Source of the DNA: Tetracentron sinense
Lineage: Eukaryota > Streptophyta > Magnoliopsida > Trochodendrales > Trochodendraceae
Assembly: GCA_015143295.1 (NCBI GenBank)
Contig: CM026566.1
Location: 7,241,072-7,305,071, forward strand
Reading direction: 5' to 3'
DNA: 64,000 nt
Part shown: piece after piece, positions 23,124 to 33,804 of the stretch
Numbering within the stretch: position 1 is the first letter of the stretch
Layout of the letters: every line of letters begins with the position of its first letter
Notes under the pieces: generated by a model
What the model saw: the letters and a program-made list of their open reading frames with translations, nothing else
Databases searched by the model: none
What the model was told of the DNA's origin: nothing
Program-made: the position numbers and the translations under genes

Positions 23124-23314
23124 GGATGAACAACGATGCCCTAGATGAGAAATTCAACCTATACGCAAGAAAACGTACAAGGCTTACCTTTTTGATGCTT
23201 GGGAAACCCTTAGAGTTGAATGGAATGACCGTAGGAAGGATTTGGAGGAGAGGTAACCGAGAGATCGCTCTGGAGTTCGGAGAAGAAGTGAACAAAAAAA
23301 AATAGAAATGAGGG

Positions 23315-23372
23315 TTTTATAACTCTGTTCACGAAAGACCGATCGATCTGTCTTTAACACCAAGCGATCGGT
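23315..23372 (-). promoter_or_regulatory. Putative internal promoter of the third ORF (two boxes plus TATA)
   Basis: Reading minus: ACCGATCGCTTGGT (23372-23359), ACAGATCGATCGGT (23351-23338), 16 bp, then TATAAAA (23321-23315), about 190 bp before the third-ORF ATG. The boxes are the same type as in the LTR U3 module. Copy C has the same layout (41587-41645). A promoter role is inferred from this arrangement. Confidence 0.5.
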
Positions 23373-24473
23373 GGTCTGAAAAATTTTCAAAAATTTTACA
23401 TTTCAACCATTTCTCCCCCTCAACCAATGGTACAATAAAAACTCATTTCACCTCAAAATAACCAATTCACCAAAAAATTTGCAATAATTGATTTCATTAA
23501 AATCATAAAGAATAATCACCCAAGAATTTATATATCAAGTATCGTCATAAATAAGGATTATGTAAACAATAATTGATTTTCAAAGGTGATTAATTTTAGT
23601 ATTTGCATCAAATTCACAATCAGAGTCAAGAAACAACTAGAGTAATGTTAGTGTGAAATCAAAATTCATTACCTGACTCTTTGAATTGGTTTCCTTCCTT
23701 AAGCTAGATTTTGACATTATAGCTCAAATGGGACTCTAAAATTTTCAAAAACTAGTTTTAAAACCAATAAACATCCATACTTATATGATGAGCAATTTTT
23801 ACCCCAAATTTGACTAACAAATTTATTTCATTTCTTTTTCAGTCAAATTGTACTCATTGTGAAAATTCTTTTTGGAGTACACATATATAGTTTTTAGCAC
23901 ATTGGTGACTTTCACACAAGTGAGAAGGTAGCTCTTTCTAATGACAGTAGGGGCTTTCACACTAGCAATCCATATAGATACCTATTGTTTGTCTAGGTAG
24001 CCATTACTCACTGTTTGCATTCACTAGTAGCTATCACACAAACTCACAGGTAGTCCTCTCCATGTCAATAATTTTTATAACTAGGGGGCTCACCTTATAG
24101 AATTTTTTATTACATTGGTTATACTAGATTTGATTAATCTAGGGAACCATATGGTATAATATTAGAACCTTTAAATAGGAACTAATACCATCTAAAGAAT
24201 CAGTCAGAGTGCATGTGCAACATATAACATCTTTGTTTACTCAACTCTAACTGAGATTAGTTAGCATGACCAAATTCAATCACAAGATCAAACCAACAGT
24301 TGACTTATCCTAATTTATCCAATCCTATGAAATATTTATCCTTGTATTATATGTTCAAATATGATTTCAAGGAAATAACTTTAAGCAAAATGATTGGAAA
24401 GTAGGTCATACAAACACATTATTTTTTGCAATATTTTTCAAATTTTTTTTTTTTGAATGTTTTTGGATTTTTA
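23373..24473 (-). other. Copia-1 copy A spacer between pol and third ORF, no gene
   Basis: About 1.1 kb without coding capacity, AT-rich and well conserved with 40500-41586 of copy C. Preservation in two independent insertions suggests it belongs to the family structure. Confidence 0.6.
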
Positions 24474-27400
24474 TTAATTAAAGAAAAAAATAGCTCTATG
24501 ACACAAATAGAACATGAAGAACACATAGGCTATGAAACAAGTATATCTGTACTCAACTCCGCACAAACCTATGGATTTCCTAAGGAGTTCAAACCTAAGG
24601 GAATCTAAGGGTTTTGTAAGAATGCCCGCATATTGATTCTCTGTTTGGACATACTCTATAGACACAATCTTTTGCTCAACAAGATCACGGATGAAGTGAT
24701 GTCTAATGTCTATGTGCTTTGTGCGAGAATGTTGAACGGGATTTTTGGAAATATTGATAGCACTTGAATTATCACAATACACAGTCATAGTGCTTTGTTC
24801 AATCCCGTAATCATTCAACATCTGCTTCATCCACAGAAGTTGAGTGCAACAACTGCCAGCTGCTATGTACTCAGCTTCTGCAGTGGACAAAGAAATTGAA
24901 TTATGCTTTTTGCTAAGCCAAGCAACTAAGCAGTTTCCAATATAGAAACATCCTCCAGAGGTGCTCTTCCTATCATCAGCATTTCCGGCCCAATCGGCAT
25001 CGGAATATCCAACTATCGTGGCATTTGTATCAAAAGAATACAAGAGGCCAAATGATAGAGTTCCACTCACATATCGAATGATACGCTTAACTGCAAGCAA
25101 GTGAGACTCTTTTGGGCTCGCTTGATAGCGGGCATAGGCACCAACACTAAAGGCTATGTCAGGTCTAGTAGCAGTTAGGTAGAGTAAACTACCAATCATG
25201 CTTCTATAAGAAGTTTGATCAACATCTTTACCTGAAGCATCTTTACTAAGTTTTGTAGTAGAACTCATAGGAGTCCTTACATGCTTAGCAGAGCTCATGC
25301 CAAATTTCTTCACTAGATTTTTAGCATATTTGATTTGAGATACTGAGATCCCAGAATCCAATTGCTTGATCTGAAGACCAAGGAAGAAACTTAGCTCACC
25401 AACCATGCTCATTTCAAATTCATTTTTCATTTGTTCAGCAAATGAAAGAGCATGTAAGTCTAATGTGGAACCAAACACTATGTCATCAACATATATCTGG
25501 GCGATGACAATATCACCTATCACCTTTCACATTCTTTATGAAAAGGGTTCTGTCTACTCCCCCTCTCGAAAATCCGTTTTCCAAGAGATAAGTAGTCAGC
25601 CTCTCATACCAAGCTCTTGGAGCTTGCTTTAAACCATAGAGGGCCCTTTTTAGCCGATAGACTTGATCAAGGTGATGTGGATCTTCAAACCCTTTTGGTT
25701 GTTCCACATAGACTTCCTCCTGTAGAATGCCATTCAGAAAGGCACTCTTAACATCCATTTGAAAAAGTTTGAATTTCATATGGCAAGCCACAGCTAGAAG
25801 AATTCTTATTGATTCTAGCCTGGCTACAGGAGCAAAGGTTTCATCGAAGTCAATACCTTCAATTTGGGTGTATCCTTGTGCAACTAACCTAGCCTTATTT
25901 CTTATGATAGTACCTTTTTCATCAGATTTGTTCTTGAAAATCCATTTGGTACCAATCACATTTGTATTGTTAGGCCTAGGTACTAAATACCAAACATCAT
26001 TCCTAGTAAACTGAAATAACTCTTCTTGCATTGCATTTATCCAATTATCATCTGCAAGAGCTTCAGCTACATTCTTGGGTTCAAAAGATGAAGTATAGCA
26101 AATGTAGCTAACTTCATTTTCAATTTGTTTCCTCGTTCTCACTCCACTTTCAAGATCACCAATTATGTCAGTGGGGGTGTGAGGACTCATGAGCCTAGAA
26201 TGTGTAGGTTTTGATGGAGATGATTGCTTATTTATAGGTGGAGTTGAAACAATTTCAACATTTTCATTTTCAGCACTTTCATCATCCTCAAGTTGCACAT
26301 TTTCAACACCGGAGTCATCCACAACTACATTTATGGACTCCATAATCGTAGAGGTTCTCAAGTTATACACTCGATAAGCTCTACTGTTGGTGGAATATCC
26401 AAGAAATATCCCTTCATCACTCCGGGATTCAAATTTCCTCAGTTGCTCTCTATCCTTAAGGATATAGCATTTACTTCCGAATTCTCGAAAGTACTTGACA
26501 CTGGGTTTCTTGTTATTCCACAACTCATATGGGGTTTTCCTTGTTCCAGGTCTTACAAAAACTCTATTAACTATATAGCAAGCAGTGTTAACTGCCTCAG
26601 CCCAGAAATGAGAAGCTAGATTGTTGCTATGAAGCATAACTCTAGCCATCTCTTGGAGAACCCTGTTCTTCCTCTCTACTACACCATTCTGCTGAGGTGT
26701 AATAGGTGCAGAAAATTCATGTTTGATACCCGACTCATCACAAAAGTCGTTGTACTTAGAGTTTTCAAACTCCTTTCCATGATCACTTCGAATTCGAGTG
26801 ATTGGGCATCTTTTCTCATTTTGAATTTTCAGGCAAATACTTTTGAAATTGTCAAAAGCATCGGATTTCTCTCTTATAAATGCCACCCATGACATTCTTG
26901 AGAAATCATCAACCATGACTAGGATGTATCGCTTTCCACCTAGACTTTCAATTCTTGTAGGACCCATTAGATCCATATGAATTAATTCCAGTGGATATGA
27001 AGTAGCAATACTTGAAGTCTTCTTATGTGGGGTTCTAATTTGTTTACCAATTTGGCATGGCCCACACACAGCAGTAGAAGGCTTTCCTAGTTTGAGAACA
27101 CCTCTTACAAGCTCTTGCTTAGAGATTTTACATAGGTCTTTGAAGTTCATGTGACCTAGTCTTCGGTGCCACAAATGAACCTCCTCAATTTTAGTCTTAT
27201 AACAGATATTTGAGGGATTAGGACTGGGAATTAAGTCGTAGCAATTGTCAGTGGTTCTCAACCCTTCTAGAACACACTTACCTTTACCATTAATGACTAA
27301 GCATTTATTTTGGGTAAAGTGCACAGCATGGTTATCATCACATAGTTGACTTATGCTAATTAAATTAGCTTTCAGTCCTTCAACAAACAAGCCATCTTTC

Positions 27401-27834
27401 AATTTTGGTATGCCTGGTGAATTGATGATACCCTTCCCCTTTACTAAAGACTTGCTTCCATCACCAAAAGTAACAGTCCCATCTGGACAGTCCTCAAATT
27501 GAGTAAATAAGGACTTGTTACCTGTCATATGCCGAGAACACCCACTATCGAAGTACCACATTTCTATGTTTTGGGCTTTCAAGGCAGTGTGAATGCCGAA
27601 GCACTTAAGGTCATCCTTTCTTACATACACAGTCTTTAAACCTTCTTTAGATCTTTGATCATTAAATTGTGTCTTGGAAACCTTTTTCCTTTTTGTCCTC
27701 CTTAACCTTTTCCTATTTTGTTCAGTTCTAGCTTTTTGAATAGTCAAATTCTTTCCTCTTGAATAATCATTTGGAATAAATTGACCAGTTCTTGTCATAG
27801 AGATTTGAGCAATTCTATTAACATCTTCGCTCAA
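24474..27834 (-). pseudogene. Copia-1 copy A pol: protease, integrase, RT, RNase H
   Basis: Protease has [13 protein letters not shown] (about 27560-27525). The pre-integrase zinc region is [18 protein letters not shown]. Integrase D-D-E lies in [18 protein letters not shown] and [10 protein letters not shown] has [11 protein letters not shown] and catalytic YVDDIVF (about 25500-25480). RNase H has YSDADWAG, TAEAEYIAAGS, YCDNSSAI and KHIDIRHHFI. One frame runs from 27834 (continuing from Gag, no ATG) to 25513. There a 7-bp direct duplication (ggtgata) shifts the frame, and the rest continues to 24474. The normal terminal TAA (as in copy C at 40406-40408) is TAC here, adding 22 codons. One repair-sized lesion separates it from an open pol. 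Confidence 0.9.
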
Positions 27835-28303
27835 TATTCTAGACTTTTCAGCCAGAACTTGAATCTGCCTTTGAAGAATCCCTTGACTTTGATTTTAGTT
27901 CCATGAACCATTTTGGGGAGCTCTCCTAAAAGCATTACAATTTGGTAGAATGTGACCTCTTACACCACAAAAGTGACATGTGGGTATGAATCTTTGGAGA
28001 GGAGGATTTCTTCTAAAAGGAATTTGATTCCTCATAGCATTCACTCTAGGAGCTGTATTTCTAGGCTTTACAAAATTTGTATAAGCCTTAGTACTTGATG
28101 TAGAAGGTAGATTCACTTTAGGATCAGAATGTATTGGCTCAAACACTGCACTAGCCATTGTACCAACAGCTAAAGGACCAGCTGGTGTGTCAGCATTGTC
28201 CTATCCCAGATCTACTCGAATTTGACCCATACTTTCTAACTAATTCATCTAGGCAGCTAGTGTTACCAAACATTCTTACTTCTTTTTCAAGAGTATTGAC
28301 CTT
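27835..28303 (-). pseudogene. Copia-1 copy A gag-pol linker with second zinc knuckle
   Basis: Continues Gag: VYTLEKEV-like segment, FGNTSCLDELVRKYGS, ASAVFEPIHSDPK, then CHFCGVRGHILPNC (about 27990-27950), a second CCHC knuckle. Lesions: a stop at 28304-28306 (Gln codon in copies C and E), a +1 insertion near 28202, and TAA at 27895-27897 (Gln in C and E). Confidence 0.82.
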
Positions 28304-29869
28304 CTAAATCAAGTCAGTCTTGTCTTTAAGGGTAATTTGATGTTCTTTTTCAAGAAATTTCACCTTATCAACAAGAGAGTCTTTAAAAGTTTCCAGCTCC
28401 ATTTGCAGAGTTCTTAACTCTTCAATTTCTTTCATGGAAGTGTCTCTTTCAACTTCTAATTTTCTGACCACATTAGTCAATGAGACATTCTCTTCCAAAA
28501 GACATTGAACTTTCACAACAAATGCTTCTTTTTCATTTTCCAACTGACTAACTAGAGCACTCTTCTCTTCTGCTACTAGTTTACAAGTATCTCTTTCATT
28601 TTGAATGATTTTGAGTTTTTTGCTCAAGGAGATTTTTGTTTTAGTCAGCTTCAAACTTTCAGCATATAACTTATCATAAGTTGTTTTCAAATCTTCATCA
28701 CTTTCAGAGTCAGTTTGACTCTTCTGTATGTCATCACTAGACTCAGTATGAACACTCTCATCACTTCTATCCTTTTCATCAACCGCAGAGGTAGTCTCAA
28801 GAATCCCAGAAAGGGAAACAGTGAAAGCCGTATGATTTCCAGTATCTTCACTTGAAGAGGAACTGTCCGATTCTTCATTCTCGGAATCACTGTCATCCCA
28901 ACAGGTATTCATCACTTTGCCCTTACTCTTCTTCTTGTTGGGGCAGTTAGGTGAAATATGACCGAAGCCATGACATTCATAACATTGAACACCTTGGGAT
29001 TTCTTGTCGCCACTTTTGGAATTTTTCTTGTTTTCACAGGGCTTAGACTTTGACTTCTCAAAATATTTTCCTCCCTGTTTGGGATTGAACCTCTTTTTCG
29101 TTCTAAAAATTTTTTGAAATTTTTTAACGAAGAGAGCCATTTCTTCCTCATTCATATCTCCATCACTGTCATCCTCATCCAAAGATTCCTTGATGGATTT
29201 CAAGGCTAAAGATTTGTTCTTCTTGGATGGACGGAGATTGAGTTCATAGGTTTGGAGTGAACCAACCAATTCCTCAATCTTTAGAGAGTCAACATTTTGA
29301 CTCTCTTCGATTGTAGTGACTTTGGGTTGAAATCTCTCAGGGAGAGATCTAAGGACTTTTCTAACTATTTTGGACTCAGATATTTTCTCACCAAAATTGA
29401 AACTAGCGTTGACAATGTCACTAAGTTTTGCATAGAATTCATCAAAAGTGTCATTGTCATCCATGTTTAAATGTTCAAATTTGGTGGTTAACATTTGGAG
29501 TTTTGAGATTTTAACAGTGGTAGTACCCTCATGGGTAATTTCAAGAATGTCCCAAGCCTCCTTTGCTGTTTCACATGAAGAAATTCGTCTGAATTCCTCA
29601 GCAGTGACTGCAGTAAAGATAGCATTGAGACCTTTAGTGTTCCATCCACTTGACTCAAGCTCTTCTCTGGTCCATTCATCATAATATTTGACGACAGTCA
29701 AATCACCTACAGTTTTTATGGGCGTAGTCCACCCATTCTGTATAGACATCCAGATTCTCTCGTCAATAGATTTGAGAAAGGCTCTCATTCTAGCTTTCCA
29801 GTATGCATAATTATTCCCATCAAAATGTGGGGGACGAGAGACGGATCCACATTCTCTTAGAGTACTCAT
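28304..29869 (-). CDS. Copia-1 copy A Gag, N-terminal 521 residues
   Basis: ATG at 29869 (M-S-T-L-R-E) was chosen because copies C and E start there; two codons upstream another ATG (29875) is in frame. Gag_pre/UBN2-type core: FDGNNYAYWKARMRAFL, ETAKEAWDILE, KISKLQMLTTKFEHL, RSLPERFQPKV. First zinc knuckle CYECHGFGHISPNC is at about 28985-28940. It is followed by an acidic Ser-rich stretch (DSDSENEESDSSSSSED) and about 150 residues of coiled coil (LYAESLKLTKTKISLSKK, EEKSALVSQLENEKEAF). The long coiled-coil extension is typical of SIRE Gag. The frame ends at a premature stop, so this is a truncated Gag. Confidence 0.85.
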   Translation of the reverse strand: MSTLRECGSVSRPPHFDGNNYAYWKARMRAFLKSIDERIWMSIQNGWTTPIKTVGDLTVVKYYDEWTREELESSGWNTKGLNAIFTAVTAEEFRRISSCETAKEAWDILEITHEGTTTVKISKLQMLTTKFEHLNMDDNDTFDEFYAKLSDIVNASFNFGEKISESKIVRKVLRSLPERFQPKVTTIEESQNVDSLKIEELVGSLQTYELNLRPSKKNKSLALKSIKESLDEDDSDGDMNEEEMALFVKKFQKIFRTKKRFNPKQGGKYFEKSKSKPCENKKNSKSGDKKSQGVQCYECHGFGHISPNCPNKKKSKGKVMNTCWDDSDSENEESDSSSSSEDTGNHTAFTVSLSGILETTSAVDEKDRSDESVHTESSDDIQKSQTDSESDEDLKTTYDKLYAESLKLTKTKISLSKKLKIIQNERDTCKLVAEEKSALVSQLENEKEAFVVKVQCLLEENVSLTNVVRKLEVERDTSMKEIEELRTLQMELETFKDSLVDKVKFLEKEHQITLKDKTDLI

Positions 29870-29922
29870 GATCATGGATAATACATGATCACACTTAAGG
29901 GATTAGCCTTATCAGTGAACAA

Positions 29923-29934
29923 GCTTTGATACCA
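29923..29934 (-). other. Copia-1 copy A primer binding site (tRNA-iMet type)
   Basis: Minus strand TGGTATCAAAGC lies two bases after the 5' LTR end. The usual form TGGTATCAGAGC is present in copies C, D and E, so copy A has one substitution. Confidence 0.85.
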
Positions 29935-29936
29935 AT

Positions 29937-31157
29937 TGAAATTTATCCAGATCAATGATCTCTAAGACCTAGATGGGGGGTGAATAGGTCTATGTAATAA
30001 TTTCTAACCAATTTTAATTTTTCAATTAATATGTTTAGAAATCAATGAACAATTCACTCAGACAATCCACACAAATCAAACACAGAAGATTTTTACGTGG
30101 AAAACCCTAACGGGAAAAACCACGGGACCTCGTCCAGCAATAAACTTCACTATGAAAAGATTTTAAGTACAAGACAAGACCTTACCAAAACAGAAACGAC
30201 GTTCCTAGGTATAGACTCTTACTCTTGATTTCCACGAACCAGCAGGTTCGATCTCCGCCGTAGCAGCTTCGGTTCCACACCGACCAAATCTTCTCAAGCT
30301 ACTTCAAAACCACGATCACACACAATCGATCTCCTTCCACGAAGGCTCCGGATCAAACACCGGACACACACACAAGGTGTAGGATTGTGAATCAATTTGG
30401 AAGTTTCAAACCCTAGAGGGATCTCATATAGATCTGAGATCACACAATGCAAGATCAAAGGTTTAGATCTATACTTGCATTCTCTAGGATCAAAGAAAGA
30501 GGAGGGATCAACAAAGATCTAATAAGAACAATAGGAAAAACCTTAGAAGAGTTTCTCAGACCTCTACTCTTTCAAAAATAAAACAAAGATACGAATTAGG
30601 TCTCCAAAAAGTTGTTTATATAGGGTTTAAAAAAGGAATCCAGAAAAATAAAAATTCTTTTTACGGGGACCGATCGATCGGTGCACATTACCGATCGCTC
30701 GGTCCAAAACGGATCGATCGGTGCTCATAACCGATCGAGCGGTTGAAAATCATCTCTCTGGAAAAATACCCCATACAAATTATTTGTCCAGTCGATAGCC
30801 ACCGATCGCTCGGTAGGCCACCGATCAATCGGTCTCAACACCGAGCGATCGGTTGAGACAGAATTTGTTTCAAACCATACTTCATTTTAAGTTTACTTGA
30901 TTCAACTAAGATCAAACAACTTTATTAGGTTTAAAACTATCCTCCTAGGTATGTTTAGAGTTATCTAAGTCAAATCCAACCTAGGTAGGGGTCTCTAAGT
31001 CCATTACCTTTCTAGATCCAGAGTAGGAGCTTTTTCTTCACTTTCTTCAATCTTCTTGATGCTTTAGCTCTTCTCTTCTGACAAGTTGAACACGACTCGA
31101 CTCACATGACCTATCTAATGATCACAGAATTCGCCAACACCTACTTAGGGACTTACA
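29937..31157 (-). repeat. Copia-1 copy A 5' LTR, 1221 bp
   Basis: Plus strand TGAAATTTATCC to AGGGACTTACA, followed by the target duplication AATAC. A TATA box is read on minus at 30622-30615, downstream of the U3 box module. Confidence 0.92.
30669..30853 (-). promoter_or_regulatory. U3 box module, copy A 5' LTR (185 bp)
   Basis: Same eight-box layout as in the 3' LTR, for example ACCGATCGATCGGT (30669), ACCGATCGCTCGGT, ACCGATCGAGCGGT, spacer, then ACCGATCGCTCGGT, ACCGATCAATCGGT and ACCGAGCGATCGGT. The TATA box lies about 46 bp beyond it in the sense direction. Confidence 0.78.
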
Positions 31158-31252
31158 AATACAATTCTAATTTTTCTTTTCTAGTCAACATAGTTAGTTC
31201 CAACTAACTTCTCATCCCTTAAAATTTCAGTTAGAGAGTGAAGGCCTGTCAT
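31158..31252 (-). pseudogene. Copia-2 gag N-terminus, separated by copy A
   Basis: ATG at 31252-31250 opens MTGLHSLTEILRDEKLVGTN, continuing YVD, then TAG where Trp is expected (TGG to TAG), then KRKIRIVF. The frame continues across the insertion as VADNLDLCLKTPKPEIL at 19975-19930. This is the start of the Copia-2 Gag, cut by Copia-1 copy A. Confidence 0.75.
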
Positions 31253-32766
31253 GATCTAATCAAATGACAAAATTAAAGACAATATTAGGGATCTATTAAA
31301 TTCATTTAATACTATTAGATTATGGGTCTGTTTCTAATAGTATTTCCAATACAGGGAGAATTAATTGGAATCGAATACCTAGTAACTGGCTTAATGTAAT
31401 CCCACCTTTGGGCGCAATATCACAGCACCTTTAATAGGTAGATAGAATCTATCTTCTCCACTTTCACAGATCTTATCATGTGAATCTTGGAGCATTCGAT
31501 CTACTATCTGATCTATAAGGGATGTTATACTCACGCTTTGGAGTTATTGTATGACATCTCTTATTCATGTGCCCACTCACCATGAACCTAATAAACATCT
31601 AGTGAAAGCTCACGCTTTGGCGTTATTGCTCCCATTATTTGCTTATAAAGTTTTGACCATGCTTTCACACAGGTGAGAGGGATTGGGCCTGGCTTTGGCC
31701 TGTCAGCTTACTCACACTCCCCACTATAAGAGTACATAGTGTATGATAGAAGATCATAATACTTAGGGACTTATCCCCAGTCTTATATACACATGATATT
31801 TAGGCAATTATTTCAACAAAATAAAACATGAATAATTAGTAGTTTATATCATCTCATGATAAACTAAACAAGTATCATCTCAAGACATTAAACAACAATG
31901 ATTATATGAGATTAATTGGTATGGGTCAAATAAAATAAAATGCATGAATGCAAAAGAATGAGGTAAGAATCAAGATCCTTCTCACAGCATCCTTCTCGCA
32001 TTAAGGGGAACTTAGAGACTGCTTCTCTTGACCAAAAATAGCTCACCCTTGGCCAATGCATGATACTAAATAAATGGCATTTGGGAAACCAGATTTCCAT
32101 TCACCTTTTATCAGGGAAACCGAATGAATCTGTCCTTTACAAATTACCAAAAAACTACTACATATTTTCCTCTAATGTGAATGCATGATAAACAATTTAT
32201 CACAGTTATAAAATTGACCCATAACTATAATCTCATACAATTAAATGCAACATGGTGATTGAGTATTTTTTATGATATTTTAAAAGATTAAAATAATGAT
32301 AACAATTATCATTGAGCTCGAAAAATCTAGATCTCATATATATCAAACCAGAAAATAATAAAACATTATATTTTCCAACAAACAATTTTAATAAAATTAT
32401 TATTTTTAAAATCCGGATAGGATTTTCTTAACTTCCAATTCAAACTCTATGATCTTTTATTCTTTTCTTGAATGCAAGATCCTTTTATAAAGATTGGTTA
32501 TGATATTATTCAACATTGGTTCTGATATTATTCAAGATTAGAACGAAATCCAAGAGAATGAATGGGAGGAAAATTCTAAACCTGATCTCATCATATTATT
32601 TTATCAAGACTCATTGGATAAAAATAATTATTTATTTATTTATTCCTCTCATGAACAAATAAAAGAAAAGCTATGAGCTTAAATAAAGAAATAAAATTCA
32701 TCTCATGAATTCTTTTATTTATTTAATTAACCTTTTAAAAAATGAAAAATAACTCCTTAACCATGA
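31253..32766 (-). other. Copia-2 leader (5' UTR), no gene
   Basis: About 1.5 kb between primer site and gag start, with no coding content recognised. It contains paired 'ctcacgctttgg.gttattg' repeats (about 31531 and 31610). It is repeated almost exactly at 45588-47101. Confidence 0.65.
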
Positions 32767-32778
32767 GCTCTGATACCA
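32767..32778 (-). other. Copia-2 primer binding site
   Basis: Minus strand TGGTATCAGAGC, complementary to the 3' end of plant initiator tRNA-Met, two bases inside the LTR boundary at 32781. Confidence 0.85.
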
Positions 32779-32780
32779 CT

Positions 32781-33804
32781 TAAAGGGAATCCAAATAAAA
32801 AAATATGTGGAAAACTGGATCCCTAGGATCTTTACATCATAGAAAACATTTAATATTAACTACATGATAGAAAAATATTACCTCGGTGAATGATGTTCAT
32901 TGGTGAAGCACAAAAACGATAAATCGTCAGAACTCTTTGTAGAGATTTCTCGAAGAAATACTCCAAACTCAATCCTCGCTCTTCGCTATCTCCGCGAAGC
33001 TTTCGAATATTTCCTTGGCTTTTGAAGAACAAAGAGATGAACGAGATTATAGAGTAGACTCTCTAGCTCACAAAAATCCTTAGGGTTCCAAACCCTAGAT
33101 CACAAAAATCCTTATGCTCCACTATGTAGCTCACGAATATCCCTAGAGGGTGCTCCCCTTTTTCTCACGAAAATCCCGTGGGGATGCTCTCTTGTTGCTC
33201 CCGAAATTCCTTTGGTGATGATTAATAATCCTCAACCTCCCACACAGTTTGGCTTGGGGAATATATAGATGTGGATCTTATCCACATCTTGATCATTATC
33301 CTATAATGATAGTTATCCCTAAGAGTTTCTAATTAATGATAACTCTTATCATTAATAAACTCCTAGTTTATCCATAAGAAATTAGTTACAAAAAATCTTC
33401 TAATTTAAGATTCATTTTCCTAAAAGGACTCCTTAATTAATGGGGTGTAACTAACTCCCTAATTAATAGGGATATAACTAACTCCCTAAAAACCAGGGAT
33501 ACATTGAATCTAGACAATCTAGATTCTCCAAGGGTGGGCATGAGCAAGAGGGAGGGCATGAGCTACTTTGGAGGGGATAAGGGAGTATGTTTATCCTTAT
33601 CTTTTTGTTTCTTCACTTCCAAGTTAAGTATCTAATCGCATTAGATAAGGTGTAATTAATTAACAATTATCTACTAACCAATAAATCCCATAAACATAGG
33701 GAACATGAAGTGGGCGCCCACTTTGGGATGTCAATCCATAGGCTTGGGCCATATCCCCTTATATTTGTTTGATTAAATAATAATAATTATTACCCTTTAA
33801 ATTA
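32781..33804 (-). repeat. Copia-2 5' LTR, truncated by copy C
   Basis: Matches 13887 to about 14950 of the 3' LTR with a deletion of about 47 bp near 33750. The LTR stops at 33804, where the plus-strand Copia-1 copy C begins. The missing half would lie beyond copy C and is not in the window. Confidence 0.82.

Larger units (their letters stand above)
19981..31157 (-). mobile_element. Copia-1 copy A: complete SIRE/Maximus-type copia element with third ORF
   Basis: It is 11,177 bp, flanked by the 5-bp direct repeat AATAC (19976-19980 and 31158-31162). LTRs are 1231 bp (19981-21211) and 1221 bp (29937-31157), running TGTAAATCCC to AAATTTCA on the minus strand. Internally: primer site, a long gag with two zinc knuckles, protease, integrase, RT, RNase H, about 1.3 kb of spacer, a third ORF of 429 codons, 0.6 kb of spacer and a polypurine tract. 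The motif RTKHIDIRHHFIRDL and the post-pol ORF are SIRE-like. Gag-pol has several breaks, while the third ORF is intact. Confidence 0.92.
13887..33804 (-). mobile_element. Copia-2: old Ty1/copia element (Angela/Tork-like), host of nested insertions
   Basis: In minus orientation: a partial 5' LTR (32781-33804), primer site (32767-32778), a leader of about 1.5 kb, gag start at 31252, copy A of Copia-1 inserted at 19981-31157, the rest of gag-pol (19975-16136), polypurine tract, and a 3' LTR (13887-16111). The 3' flank is cctat (13882-13886). The partner duplication is lost because the 5' LTR is cut at 33804 by Copia-1 copy C. LTR sequences differ at several percent of visible positions and lengths differ, so this is an old insertion. 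Confidence 0.85.

Noticed and set aside
23133-23187. Possible mini-intron upstream of the third ORF (AAAAAG|GTAAGC to CATCTAG)
   Set aside because: About 55 bp is shorter than usual plant introns and removal does not improve the ORF start; left as unproven.
26189-26892. Plus-strand frames opposite Copia-1 pol
   Set aside because: Antisense shadows of the integrase region; the same shadows appear opposite copies C and E.
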